NCBI GenBank assembly: GCA_024235175.1
Contig: JACKMX010000003.1
Location: forward strand, 806,001 to 870,000
DNA from: Chromatiaceae bacterium
Lineage (GTDB): Bacteria; Pseudomonadota; Gammaproteobacteria; Chromatiales; Chromatiaceae
Length of the DNA stretch: 64,000 bases
Direction: 5' to 3'
Numbering within the stretch: the first letter of the stretch is position 1; each line of letters begins with the position of its first letter. Below are positions 50,447 through 59,336 of the stretch, piece after piece. The position numbers and the translations under genes are program-made. A model generated the notes under the pieces. The model worked only from the letters and a program-made list of their open reading frames with translations. It was not told the origin of the DNA and made no database searches.

Positions 50447-52345
50447 TCATACTTTGCCCCCGGTATTCAACCGCAGCGGCCGGAACTCCAGTCCGTCTCC
50501 GGAGTAGAAGCGGGAGAAGCCTTCGTAGTACTCCAGGCGCAGCGCCTGAATGGTGACAATGGCCCCCTCCAGCACCAGGATGAAGAGATTGCCGCAAATC
50601 ACCATGAGGATATGGGCCTGAACGGTGACCATCATGTCGGCCAGGGCGAAGACCGCGATCGCCAGCGCCACATGATTAAGGCTGAATGCAGCCACGCGCA
50701 GAAATGAAAGTGTGTTGGAGATATAGCCGGTGAGGGTCTCGAAAGTTTCGATAAATGCCACCAGCATTCGCTCTCCGGGAGAGGCTTTTGTTTGGATTGC
50801 TTTATAGGTGAGCAGAACCAGCAGAGACAAAAGTGTCGAGGCCGCCGCAACAAGGCTGAACCCGCCATCGGCATAGTAATCGTAAACAAGATACAGCAGG
50901 CTCATGTAAAGCAGCGTACTGATCAAACCATTGCTGTCGAACAGGGCGCGGCCAAGATCGCCCTGGATGATTCGGTTGTAGATCGAGATGAGGCTGATCA
51001 GGAGCAGGAAGGCAATGCCCCATTTGAGTGCCACCGAGAGCATATAGATCGGGTCTGACAGCGGAGCTATCCAAAACGCATCGATCAGATCCTCGTAGCC
51101 GAATATACTGCCGTAGAGCAGGCCGAAAAGGGTGGCGGAGATGCCGATGGAGACTGCAAACAGCGTGAAGCTCCTGAGCTTACGGCGGGCCAGCCAGGCA
51201 ATCAGTGCGATAGTTGCTCCGTGCCCCATATCGCCAAACATCATGCCGAACATCAGGATAAAGGTGACAGCGAATATAGCGGTCGGATCCACTTCGCCGT
51301 AGCGCGGAATACCATACTGCCTGACCAGCGTGGCGAATGGTGTCATCAGGCGGTTGTCGGGCACGTAGCTCGGCACCAGCGGGCGCTCGTCGGGGGTCGG
51401 ATTGCGTGTATCAAGCCGGAATGGATTGGTTAATGTCTCTTCCAGTGCCTGACGGATACGCCGGATTTCACGCGCCGGAATCCAACCGGAGATGATCGAC
51501 AGGTGTCCGGCGCTGCGTGCGGCGGTGTCGATTCTGACAAACGGCTCAGCCATGATCAGCGTGTTACGTGACTGTTCGAGCCGCTCCCTGTTTTCGCTGG
51601 CGCAGCTGTGGATCGCATCATTCTCGTTCTGCAGCTGCCGCTCCAGCTCCAGCTTGCGCCGAGCGAGGTCGGCGCGTACCCGTTCCGGTTCATGCTGCAG
51701 CTCAGGCGGGATGGGCAGGGCACGAAAGCCGGCCGTGTCCAGCACTGAACGCAGCTCCTTTTCATGTTCCCCCTTGGGACCGACGACGATGACATGGACA
51801 TTCCCTTCGTGCTCCATGTAATCGAACAGCAGATAGTCGGCCAGCGTGACCGCCTCTTTCAGCTGGGTGACGTTGGCGCGCGGCACCATGCCGATATGAA
51901 TATCGAGAAACAGTCGTTCACCCTGGAGCAATCCAAGGTCGATATTGAGCTCGCCGAAATTCTCCAGCGCCTGCTCCAGCTGAGAGATCATCTGCTTCTC
52001 GTCGGCAAATCTGCGCAGGCTCTCTTCGTACGCGGAGCAGCGCTCCCAGACTTCGCCAAGCCAAAGGTTGGTCTGCTCCAGCTCCTGTTCGCTGATCACG
52101 TGGATACCGCCAAGATGCACCTGTGGGTTGAGCGGAATATGCCTGGATATTTTATGCAGACGGCTGCTGGCCTGGGTGTAGAGGTCACGGAAACGCTCCC
52201 CCGGCACCAGTGGGAAGTGCTCTTCGTAGAGCGGGCGGTGGTCTGGACTGAACAACTCCAGCTCCGCAAGAATCAGCGATACCTGGGGTAGGTCCCCGGT
52301 CAGCACCTGGAGCAGTACATGTTTCATCGGTTGTGGGCTAAACAT
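50447..52345 (-). CDS. atpI: V/A-type ATPase membrane subunit I
   Basis: A 632-aa subunit with a soluble N-terminal half (coiled coil, residues 1-330) and a C-terminal membrane half with about seven helices. The key regions are MFGMMFGDMGHGATIAL and TLTGYISNTLSFLRVAAFSLNHVALA, the latter with the essential Arg of the ion channel. The start may be 52345 or the ATG at 52327; the first is given. Confidence 0.93.
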   Translation of the reverse strand: MFSPQPMKHVLLQVLTGDLPQVSLILAELELFSPDHRPLYEEHFPLVPGERFRDLYTQASSRLHKISRHIPLNPQVHLGGIHVISEQELEQTNLWLGEVWERCSAYEESLRRFADEKQMISQLEQALENFGELNIDLGLLQGERLFLDIHIGMVPRANVTQLKEAVTLADYLLFDYMEHEGNVHVIVVGPKGEHEKELRSVLDTAGFRALPIPPELQHEPERVRADLARRKLELERQLQNENDAIHSCASENRERLEQSRNTLIMAEPFVRIDTAARSAGHLSIISGWIPAREIRRIRQALEETLTNPFRLDTRNPTPDERPLVPSYVPDNRLMTPFATLVRQYGIPRYGEVDPTAIFAVTFILMFGMMFGDMGHGATIALIAWLARRKLRSFTLFAVSIGISATLFGLLYGSIFGYEDLIDAFWIAPLSDPIYMLSVALKWGIAFLLLISLISIYNRIIQGDLGRALFDSNGLISTLLYMSLLYLVYDYYADGGFSLVAAASTLLSLLVLLTYKAIQTKASPGERMLVAFIETFETLTGYISNTLSFLRVAAFSLNHVALAIAVFALADMMVTVQAHILMVICGNLFILVLEGAIVTIQALRLEYYEGFSRFYSGDGLEFRPLRLNTGGKV

Positions 52346-53408
52346 GCTTGCCTTGCGTGTCGTAAACTTCTTCCCGCTCGTGCTGCTCCATGCCCGCCGC
52401 GATGCGGATCAGCGGGTCGCTCAGGTTGAGCACCTTGCCCTGCACCAACGCATACAGTTTTTTCAGATCCATCTCCCGCAGCACCAGATAGGCCAGCGAG
52501 CGGGTTACCGCGGATTGACTGAAACGCAGGCAGTTGCGCGCCTGCACGACAGTCATTGCCTCCAGTTGCCGCTCAGCGCCAAGCAGTTCGTCCACACCGG
52601 CCAGGTACTCACGCAATCCCCCGGGAAGCCTCTCGATCACCTGCTCGAACTGATCCAGGTTGACCAGTGTCATCAGGCGCTCCCGATGCAGCCGTCGGCC
52701 GAACGGAATCAGCAGGTAATAGGTTTCGGAGGGCGAAAGCTGGTAGCTGAACCGGTAGCGCAGCAACCAGATCAGATTTTGCTGGTCGATAAGGGTTCCG
52801 ACCAAGCGTTGTAAAGGTGCGTGGTCCCCGGTTTCCACCCGCCGGATGCGCCGGAACATTCCAGTGTAGTAGCTGCGGTCAATCGCTGCATCCAGTGAGA
52901 AAGGCTCGTTCTTCTCTTCGTACACCCGGCGAGCCTGCTGGGCGATATCGGCGAAGGGGCCCTGTTCCAGGCTGCGCAGCAGTTCCAGTATGCTCTCCGT
53001 CCTGAGCAGGCGATCGTGGGGCAGGCTGATAAACGACGGCAGCTCATAGAGATAAGGTCTGATCTGGTCGAATGGGAGGTTCTGCAGCTTGCCGCGGATC
53101 AATGCTTTAAGGTTGTAGAGTTCAAATTTACGGGTCCAGTGGATCAGGATATCGCGCGCAGTGCCGTCCAGTGGCCGCAGCAACACACCCAGCTCTTCCA
53201 TCAGTGTGTGAATAAGCGCCTTTTCTGCTGCGCGGTTGAGTGCTGCCTGGGAAACTGTATGCTCGAATATGCCGTTCAGCTCGAACTCCCGGCCCAGAGT
53301 TTCAAGCGGGGATTGCAGCATCCGCTCCAGACGTTCCGGCGAAAAGAGACGTTTGGCCATGACTGCCGCACGCGTCTTGAGGTAGGTATGGGAGGTGGGT
53401 GACGTCAT
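52338..53408 (-). CDS. atpC: V/A-type ATPase subunit C
   Basis: A 356-aa helical subunit linking the central rotor to the membrane ring. It matches the NtpC/AtpC type by length, by helical YNLKALIRGKL and SYYTGMFRRIRRVE segments, and by its place between subunits G/H and I. It overlaps subunit I by 8 bases. Confidence 0.85.
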   Translation of the reverse strand: MTSPTSHTYLKTRAAVMAKRLFSPERLERMLQSPLETLGREFELNGIFEHTVSQAALNRAAEKALIHTLMEELGVLLRPLDGTARDILIHWTRKFELYNLKALIRGKLQNLPFDQIRPYLYELPSFISLPHDRLLRTESILELLRSLEQGPFADIAQQARRVYEEKNEPFSLDAAIDRSYYTGMFRRIRRVETGDHAPLQRLVGTLIDQQNLIWLLRYRFSYQLSPSETYYLLIPFGRRLHRERLMTLVNLDQFEQVIERLPGGLREYLAGVDELLGAERQLEAMTVVQARNCLRFSQSAVTRSLAYLVLREMDLKKLYALVQGKVLNLSDPLIRIAAGMEQHEREEVYDTQGKHV

Positions 53409-53421
53409 CGCAGATGAGCCG

Positions 53422-53745
53422 TCAGCCGTCAGAATCAGGATCGATCAACAGCGAGAACGCCGCATCCAGTGCCTCCTCCTCGCGTGCTTCCGCCATGTTC
53501 CTCAACCGGGTATGGCGCTCGTCATAGCGCCGCTTCATCTCGCTGTTGGTCTGATTGGCGCGCGCTTCAGCTTTTTCCAGAAACGCGGCATACAGTTCGG
53601 GGATTCTCAATTCGAAGCGGTTCTCTTCGGCCCTCGCTTCCATCAGAGCACTTTGGATCAGGTGTTCCCGCGCTTCGTCCGCCTGTCGCGCGATCGTTTC
53701 AGCGCGGACCTCTGCCTCCAACAACCGTTTGAGTGCTTCATCCAT
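53422..53745 (-). CDS. V/A-type ATPase peripheral-stalk subunit G/H-like
   Basis: A 107-aa coiled-coil protein (EALKRLLEAEVRAETIARQADEA and further helical heptads), rich in Glu, Arg and Ala. Position as the first gene and coiled-coil content fit the subunit that pairs with E in the peripheral stalk. Sequence identity with characterised subunits is low, so the call is contextual. Confidence 0.75.
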   Translation of the reverse strand: MDEALKRLLEAEVRAETIARQADEAREHLIQSALMEARAEENRFELRIPELYAAFLEKAEARANQTNSEMKRRYDERHTRLRNMAEAREEEALDAAFSLLIDPDSDG

Positions 53746-53879
53746 CTTTCGTTACTTTCCGGCAAGCGGTGAAACAGTTTTCTTCAATACCCGGTAATTG
53801 TATCTGAAGAGGTTGTCTCCACGTATGCCGCAGATCATATATATCTATATTAGCGGATAATAAAAAACAAGAATAATTA

Positions 53880-54269
53880 TCAGGTTAGATTAATCCAGGG
53901 AGTGGGGGTGCGGGTCAGGGCAACGCTGATAATGTAGCCTGCACTGAGCAGGGCAAGCAGGCCTGTGAAGATGCGGACAGAGCGGGTTTTGGCCCGTTTC
54001 AGCGCCAGCGTTCCCAGTATGATATAGGCCAGCAGACCCACCAGTTTGGCGCTGAGCCATGGTGCAGCCAGTGGATACTGCTGGGTTATGATCGCCAGCG
54101 AGATGCCGGCGCCGAGCAGGGTGGTGTCGTTGATGACTGATATTATCCTCACCCAGCGCTGCTTCTCACGTTGCGAGTGGATCAGCATCCAATAATAGCG
54201 CAATGCGAAGAACGCAACACTGAAGACCACCGTGGCAATGTGAAGTTGTCTGATCCAGTAATAGGTCAT
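53880..54269 (-). CDS. SirB2-family membrane protein
   Basis: A 129-aa integral membrane protein with four helices (near residues 10-26, 46-62, 72-90, 100-118). The start MTYYWIRQLHIATVVFSVAFFALRYYWML resembles the SirB2 family. Role unclear. Confidence 0.8.
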   Translation of the reverse strand: MTYYWIRQLHIATVVFSVAFFALRYYWMLIHSQREKQRWVRIISVINDTTLLGAGISLAIITQQYPLAAPWLSAKLVGLLAYIILGTLALKRAKTRSVRIFTGLLALLSAGYIISVALTRTPTPWINLT

Positions 54270-54439
54270 CGGGTGCGGCTGCGTTTATGAAACAGAGTGA
54301 GAGTCCGCGGCTATGTTATCAGGTTAAAGAAGGGGAAGATGAGGGATGTAAACAGAAAGCGGTCGGCGCGAGGAGGGTTTTGACTCCCTTATTCAATCGC
54401 TATAGTACAGGGAGTCGAACAGTTGCAATCTCCGGAAAA

Positions 54440-55162
54440 ATGAAAATAGAGTTCGAAACCATCGGCATTGTCCGTTCGCCATATAAGGAGAAGTTCGGGG
54501 TGCCGCGCCAGCCCGGACTGGTGCCTCAGGCAAAAGGTCGGGTGGAACTGCTGCCGCCCTACAATTGTGTTGAGGCTGTCTCGGGACTGGAGGGCTACTC
54601 GCATATCTGGCTTCAGTTCGTATTCGACCGCTCCCTGTGCGAACGATGGCAGCCGACCGTCAGACCACCGCGTCTGGGCGGCAACCGGCGGGTCGGTGTC
54701 TTCGCCAGCCGTTCGCCCTTCCGGCCCAATCCCATCGGCCTGTCGGTGGTGCAGCTGGAGCGTGTTGTCTCCGAGGGGGGCGAGGTGACGCTGGAGATAG
54801 CCGGGCTCGACCTGGTGGATGGCACCCCGGTGCTCGACGTTAAGCCCTATGTTGCCTATGTGGACAGCATTCCCGGTGCCTCTTCGGGATTCGCCGTGGC
54901 AGCGCCGGGACCGCTGTTCAGGGTGCATTTTTCAAGCAAAGCTTTAAATCAGCTGGCTGCCCGTCCGGACGGGAAAACACTCAGGGAGATGATCCGGGCG
55001 CTGCTCGAGACGGACCCCAGGCCCGCCTATATCAAGGACGGTCGACAGCAACGGGTTTACGGCATCCGCCTGTACGACTTCGACCTGCGTTGGCGGATAG
55101 CAGATGGCGCTGCGGAGGTGCTGGAACTGGCGCAGCCGAATCACTGCTCGGCCGAAATGTAA
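54440..55162 (+). CDS. trmO: tRNA t6A37 methyltransferase TrmO
   Basis: A 240-aa enzyme (TsaA/YaeB family) that uses SAM to methylate t6A37 of certain tRNAs. The features are IGIVRSPYKEKFGVPRQPGLV, RVGVFASRSPFRPNPIGLSVV, and LDLVDGTPVLDVKPYV. The start ATG 54440 is at MKIEFETIG; the longer frame to 54287 is discarded. It overlaps the convergent methyltransferase by 22 bases. Confidence 0.93.
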   Translation: MKIEFETIGIVRSPYKEKFGVPRQPGLVPQAKGRVELLPPYNCVEAVSGLEGYSHIWLQFVFDRSLCERWQPTVRPPRLGGNRRVGVFASRSPFRPNPIGLSVVQLERVVSEGGEVTLEIAGLDLVDGTPVLDVKPYVAYVDSIPGASSGFAVAAPGPLFRVHFSSKALNQLAARPDGKTLREMIRALLETDPRPAYIKDGRQQRVYGIRLYDFDLRWRIADGAAEVLELAQPNHCSAEM

Positions 55163-55980
55163 CAGATCCATCCGGCATCCGATTCACCTTCGGTCACCGG
55201 CTTGAAGTCGCCATCGGCCTCGCCGTTGTCGTCCCACCCCTGCCAGTAGACGGTGGTCTTGCTGAAGCCCGCCTCCGCCAGCAGCTCGCGAATTTCGGGC
55301 AGGGTCCACAGGCGCCAGTCGTAGCTGAAAGCGCGTTCCATGCGTGAACCGTCCGCAAAATCGAAATGAATATGGCAGATCAGGCTGCCGCTGACAGGCT
55401 CGTACTTCTCCTGCTCCCAGACATAGGTGAATCCGCCTTCCTCCTCGATTTTGCGCTCCTCGACGATCTCCCTGAAGGAGTCGTAACCGCCGTAGGCGTC
55501 AAGGAACATGATACCGCCCTCGGCGAGGGATTCACGCACCCTGCGGAAGTAGCGTCTCAACTCCTTGCGCTCCTTGAACAGCCAGTAGCTGAAATTCATC
55601 GCCAAAACGATGTCGGGAGAAACGCTATTGGTCTTTAGCACGTTTTCGCAGCGCAGGTCGATGTGCTCGCGCTGGGCTGGCGTGAGTTTGGAGAGGTTGT
55701 GCTCCTCTCCCCACTGCAGCACATTGGGATCTATATCCACGCCGACGGCGCGATTACCGCGGCGGCGGCGCACCCATTCACAGCAGACATTGGCGGTGCC
55801 GCAGAAATCCTCCCGCAGCAGCCTGGCGCGCCGCCCCCGCAACGATTTGAATGTATCATCAACGAACTCAATCTCAGACGGCGCGTACTGCACCGACAGC
55901 TCGTACAGACGGTGCCGATCGGCTTGGGAAGCCTGATCCTTCTTTTCGGATTTTCCTGCTGAATTTCTACTGCCGGACAT
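55141..55980 (-). CDS. Class I SAM-dependent methyltransferase
   Basis: A 279-aa methyltransferase. The SAM-binding motifs are LLREDFCGTANVCCEW and VGVDIDPNVLQWGEEHN. ATG 55980 follows a GGAG; upstream frame to 56121 overlaps the tRNA region and is rejected. Substrate unknown. Its 3' end overlaps trmO by 22 bases in the opposite direction. Confidence 0.85.
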   Translation of the reverse strand: MSGSRNSAGKSEKKDQASQADRHRLYELSVQYAPSEIEFVDDTFKSLRGRRARLLREDFCGTANVCCEWVRRRRGNRAVGVDIDPNVLQWGEEHNLSKLTPAQREHIDLRCENVLKTNSVSPDIVLAMNFSYWLFKERKELRRYFRRVRESLAEGGIMFLDAYGGYDSFREIVEERKIEEEGGFTYVWEQEKYEPVSGSLICHIHFDFADGSRMERAFSYDWRLWTLPEIRELLAEAGFSKTTVYWQGWDDNGEADGDFKPVTEGESDAGWICYISAEQ

Positions 55981-56126
55981 CTCAAATCTCCAACCAGGGA
56001 CAAGCGCGCACGGGGAATATACGCAAAACACTCCGGCAGGTGAAGAACAGCTTATCGGGAAAGAGTCCTGCAGCCATGCGATTGCGCCGACGGGATTTCT
56101 GGTATACCCTTGCGCCTCCAAAATCC

Positions 56127-56217
<91 letters not shown>

Positions 56218-56222
56218 ATTCA

Positions 56223-56242
56223 TTTCAGATAACTATCTGAAA
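56223..56242. repeat. Perfect inverted repeat at the left end of the element
   Basis: Nine-base arms TTTCAGATA/TATCTGAAA around an AC centre, starting six bases after the tRNA CCA. It may be the tRNA terminator hairpin, or part of the attachment site. Confidence 0.5.
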
Positions 56243-56275
56243 AATAAAGATAAAGAAGTATAAGAAATCCTTAAA

Positions 56276-56315
56276 GTTGGCATTTTTTTGGCGTCTTTTG
56301 GCATGGTTTGGCGTC
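56276..56315. repeat. Four phased TTGGC[A/G]T repeats at the element end
   Basis: TTGGCAT, TTGGCGT, TTGGCAT and TTGGCGT start at 56277, 56288, 56298 and 56308, spaced 11, 10 and 10 bases, that is one helical turn apart. They lie between the tRNA-Ser and the integrase stop, where an integrase of this class would need arm-type binding sites. Their role as such sites is inference. Confidence 0.6.
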
Positions 56316-56440
56316 CGAAATGACAGCTTTTTGCCAGCATTTTCCACTGTCCATCTATCTTCACGGAAAACTCCTGCTCTGTCGCACGAAGCAGGCCTAT
56401 GATGAGGTTCAATGGCGCGGTCCTGCCGGATTGTTCCTTT

Positions 56441-57625
56441 CTACTTCGTCCGGACCACCGGCCGAATCGAATTCTCCACACCTGAATTGCCCCACCGCTC
56501 GACCGCTTTCTGCCCTGCGTCTGGCGCATCGTCAGGTATGAACCGGCTGTAGGTTCTAGCAGTGAATGTCCAATCAGTGTGTCCCATCTGAGTCGCCACC
56601 CACTGGGGAGACTCTCCTGCCATAAGCATCATAGAGGCATAGGTATGCCGCATCTGGTATGGATAGCGGTACCTGACCTTGGCTTTCTTTAGGATCCGAG
56701 TCCACATCCTTTTACGGATGACCATGTCGCCTGTCCAGCGCTCCTCCGTACGAGGATTCTGAAAGACTTCTTCCCCTTTCAGGTACGTTAGGGCTTTCTG
56801 GTCCTGGAGGGCAGCTAGGGCAGGGGCGAGAAGTTTCACATCTCGAATCCCGGCGCTCGTCTTGGGCGCTTCGGATTCTTTGGCTGGCTGTGTTAATGCC
56901 TTGTTGACTCGTATGGTCCCTTTGATCCAGTCGACAATGTTCCAGTCCAAGGCGCAAAGCTCAGAGATTCTCATGCCAGTCCAGAAGGCGAACTGAATTA
57001 GGTTACGCTCCTGGCCGGTCGCGGCATTGATGATAGCCTCGCGCTCTTCGCTGCTAAACGGGTCGATTTCATCCTCCCGTATGACACTTTTGCGTCGAAT
57101 CTTTTTACCGGCGATGGGATTGTTTTCGATCAGTTCATCTTCGACTGCGTCGTCCAGGGCCGTACGAAGCACTGACAAAATGTTTCCGATGGTCTTTGGG
57201 TTGGTGTCCTTTTCGCGGATCCAATCGCGAACATCGCGCCACTTGATGTCCGTGAGGGCCTTGGCGCCAAACTGTGGGATCAGTTGGTTCTTAACGATGC
57301 GACAATAGGTTAGATAGGTGCTGGCTTTGAGTTCTGGTTCGAGACGCGTGACCCACCGGTCCAGGTAGTCTTTTGTACTGATCCTGGCGCCGGGCTCGGG
57401 AGAGAACTGTGCTGCCCTAGGGGAGTCGGGGAAGGTGTATTTGTAATCGAACGTACCGTGCGCAATTGCGTCGAGGATTGCTTCCCGATGACGGCTGGCC
57501 GCCTTCAAGTTAGCGGGCGTGGGCTTAAGCTTGAGCCTTTCGCGGCATCGGACACCGCGGTACGTGAAGGCGATCTCGATGGACGTACCGCTGACGATGC
57601 GGACACCAGTGAACTCTCTACCCAT
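56441..57625 (-). CDS. Tyrosine recombinase integrase of the element
   Basis: A 394-aa integrase. It has an N-terminal Arm DNA-binding domain (GTSIEIAFTYRGVRCRERL), a SAM-like core domain, and the catalytic domain with the first Arg in FWTGMRISELCAL, RHTYAS, and the nucleophile in ARTYSRF. It reads toward the tRNA. The excisionase gene overlaps it. Confidence 0.95.
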   Translation of the reverse strand: MGREFTGVRIVSGTSIEIAFTYRGVRCRERLKLKPTPANLKAASRHREAILDAIAHGTFDYKYTFPDSPRAAQFSPEPGARISTKDYLDRWVTRLEPELKASTYLTYCRIVKNQLIPQFGAKALTDIKWRDVRDWIREKDTNPKTIGNILSVLRTALDDAVEDELIENNPIAGKKIRRKSVIREDEIDPFSSEEREAIINAATGQERNLIQFAFWTGMRISELCALDWNIVDWIKGTIRVNKALTQPAKESEAPKTSAGIRDVKLLAPALAALQDQKALTYLKGEEVFQNPRTEERWTGDMVIRKRMWTRILKKAKVRYRYPYQMRHTYASMMLMAGESPQWVATQMGHTDWTFTARTYSRFIPDDAPDAGQKAVERWGNSGVENSIRPVVRTK

Positions 57626-57786
57626 TGGTTATATCCCTCCACACTGAGCAGCACCCTGTTATCCGGTGCTTTTACCCATACCCTGCCTTCCAGCCAGACG
57701 CCGTCTTTGATCTTGTGGCGTACGGCTTCTTCCGAGTAGCCCGTCTCTTGGGCAAATTTTCGAACGGTTAGCCAGTTGACCGCCAT
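57505..57786 (-). CDS. Excisionase family protein
   Basis: A 93-aa protein whose first 55 residues (NWLTVRKFAQETGYSEEAVRHKI... ending VEGYNQWVE) form a winged-helix excisionase domain. The remaining 40 or so residues are low-complexity (Ser/Pro/Arg) and overlap the start of the integrase in another frame (121 bases). It should control the direction of recombination. Confidence 0.8.
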   Translation of the reverse strand: MAVNWLTVRKFAQETGYSEEAVRHKIKDGVWLEGRVWVKAPDNRVLLSVEGYNQWVESSLVSASSAVRPSRSPSRTAVSDAAKGSSLSPRPLT

Positions 57787-58163
57787 TATTCAAACCAATT
57801 AGTGGCAGGGGCTGACTTCTAGCCTGATTTCTGAGCGAGACAAGCGAATAAAAACAGCATGTGACAGATCTGAAAGTTTGGAAGCGTTTTTTCGATCGAG
57901 TATTGAGTATCGAGACAAATTCATTCGTCGTAACCGATTTCGACAAATTAGTTCTTAGGTATCTATTGGGTGACATGGAAAACATTAGCACTGTGAAAAT
58001 CGGCTCGACAAAGAAAGAATGTTTAGCAAATAGATAAAAGTCAGTGATTTCCGGTAATTGGGTGGTAAAGCCTGAAATATTTCTAATTGCCACAAGTAGA
58101 GTAGTCGAGCAGATATCAACTGCCTGGCTTGTTCTTTTTCTGGTGAGAGACAAATTGTCGGAT
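57787..58163. other. Gene-free stretch within the island
   Basis: About 377 bases, A+T-richer than the neighbours, between the excisionase gene and the repressor gene's stop. It would contain the promoter of excisionase and integrase. I see no clear operator or gene in it. Confidence 0.5.
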
Positions 58164-58970
58164 TCACATCATTTCACCCTTGAATACCACGACACCACAG
58201 ATTCTGGCCTGCTCTTCGAGCTCGATAATGCGTTCAGGCCAATCTGGATTGAGTGCCTTGAGGTATTTTCGGCCACCTTCAATGATCAACTGTTTGAACG
58301 TGGCTTCATTGGCATCTTCCAGTTTGACGACGACATATTTACCGCTTTCCTCCTCGACCTGGGGGTCGACGAAGATGAGGTCCCCGTTGCCGAACTTGGG
58401 CTCCATGCTGGCCCCTTTGACGCGCAACACGAAACTGCCCGGGCTGCAGGAGACGGGGCAGGGCAGAATGTTTTCTGCAATCCGTTTCTGAGAATGTTTA
58501 GAAATTACAGGAATTTCAGAGGCATGAGCCCAAGAGACCAGCGGACAGAGCGTAACGACTTTAGACGAGTTAATTGTTCTGGAGTTTGTAGAGACGGGTT
58601 TCTGAGCATCGGCAGGTTCCTCTGCTTGGATAGAAAGATCCCAGCTCGACAGATCAACGGCTACGGTCTGTTCGCCCGCATACACCCTGTGCCTGCCCGA
58701 CCGGACTTTCTCTTTGCCGCTTGCTGTGACCACCATGTCATGCGGTTCATCCATCCAGCCTTCCGGTTTGCCCAATCCCTTTTCCAGCTTGGCGGTGAGT
58801 TCGTTTCCTAATCCCCTCGGATTGCCACTTTGCGTAAGCATCTTGCGCCGTACCTGGCTCAGATAGGACTCACTGGTCCCTGCCAACTGGGCCACCTTGG
58901 TTGCTGAGCCCGCTTCCGCGATCAGAATCTCAAGATTATTTAGACGAATTTGTTCACGTTGTCTTTTCAT
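58164..58970 (-). CDS. CI-like repressor with S24 peptidase domain
   Basis: A 268-aa regulator starting at ATG 58970 (MKRQREQIRLNN). An N-terminal helix-turn-helix (ATKVAQLAGTSESYLSQVRRK) binds DNA and a C-terminal S24 domain has the Ser in KGASMEPKFGNGD (S188) and the Lys in YVVVKLEDAN (K216), so it may self-cleave on DNA damage. It is divergent from the Cro-like gene and both probably act on the 105 bases between them. Confidence 0.9.
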   Translation of the reverse strand: MKRQREQIRLNNLEILIAEAGSATKVAQLAGTSESYLSQVRRKMLTQSGNPRGLGNELTAKLEKGLGKPEGWMDEPHDMVVTASGKEKVRSGRHRVYAGEQTVAVDLSSWDLSIQAEEPADAQKPVSTNSRTINSSKVVTLCPLVSWAHASEIPVISKHSQKRIAENILPCPVSCSPGSFVLRVKGASMEPKFGNGDLIFVDPQVEEESGKYVVVKLEDANEATFKQLIIEGGRKYLKALNPDWPERIIELEEQARICGVVVFKGEMM

Positions 58971-59075
58971 AAACACGACTAAGTAGTTTGCCCAGTTAGA
59001 ATTTAGCAGACTGATAAGAATTTTCAAGAAAAACTGGCTTGTTAGCCCATTTTGCCGCTGCTAGAGTTTAGCATC
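58971..59075. promoter_or_regulatory. Repressor/cro divergent control region
   Basis: A 105-base region between divergent starts. It holds TTAGAATTTAGCA at 58996-59008 and the near-copy CTAGAGTTTAGCA at 59061-59073, 65 bases apart: candidate operators. It also holds ATTTAGCAG and TGATAAGAA blocks at 59001-59020 that reappear in the palindrome at 62850-62906. Confidence 0.55.
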
Positions 59076-59330
59076 ATGGAGCTGAAACACTTTCTGCAAA
59101 TGTCCAGTAAACGAGAACGCGCAGAAGTGGCCTGCGTCTGTAACAACTCGGTGGCTTATCTCTATCAGATCGCCGGCAAACATCGTTGCGCGAGTCCCCA
59201 GATGGCGATCCGCATCGAGCACTTTACGCGCAGAGTGGCCGCCAGGTCTGACGGCCGATTGGAAGCTGTTCCCCGTGAATCCCTGGTGCGACATCCCGAG
59301 ATTTTCCTCGAGATGAATCCTGAGGTGTAG
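59076..59330 (+). CDS. Cro-like (YdaS-type) regulator
   Basis: An 84-aa protein from ATG 59076 (MELKHFLQMSSKRERAEVA). It has the short helix-turn-helix pattern of phage Cro/YdaS proteins (VCNNSVAYLYQIAGKHRCASPQMAIRIE). An in-frame start at 59052 is disregarded. It faces the CI-like gene across a 105-base region, a typical lysogeny switch. Confidence 0.75.
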   Translation: MELKHFLQMSSKRERAEVACVCNNSVAYLYQIAGKHRCASPQMAIRIEHFTRRVAARSDGRLEAVPRESLVRHPEIFLEMNPEV

Positions 59331-59336
59331 GGGCAA

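Noticed and set aside
58044..58811. 255-codon plus-strand frame over the repressor
   Set aside because: Antisense to the CI-like gene, whose S24 and helix-turn-helix motifs are clear.
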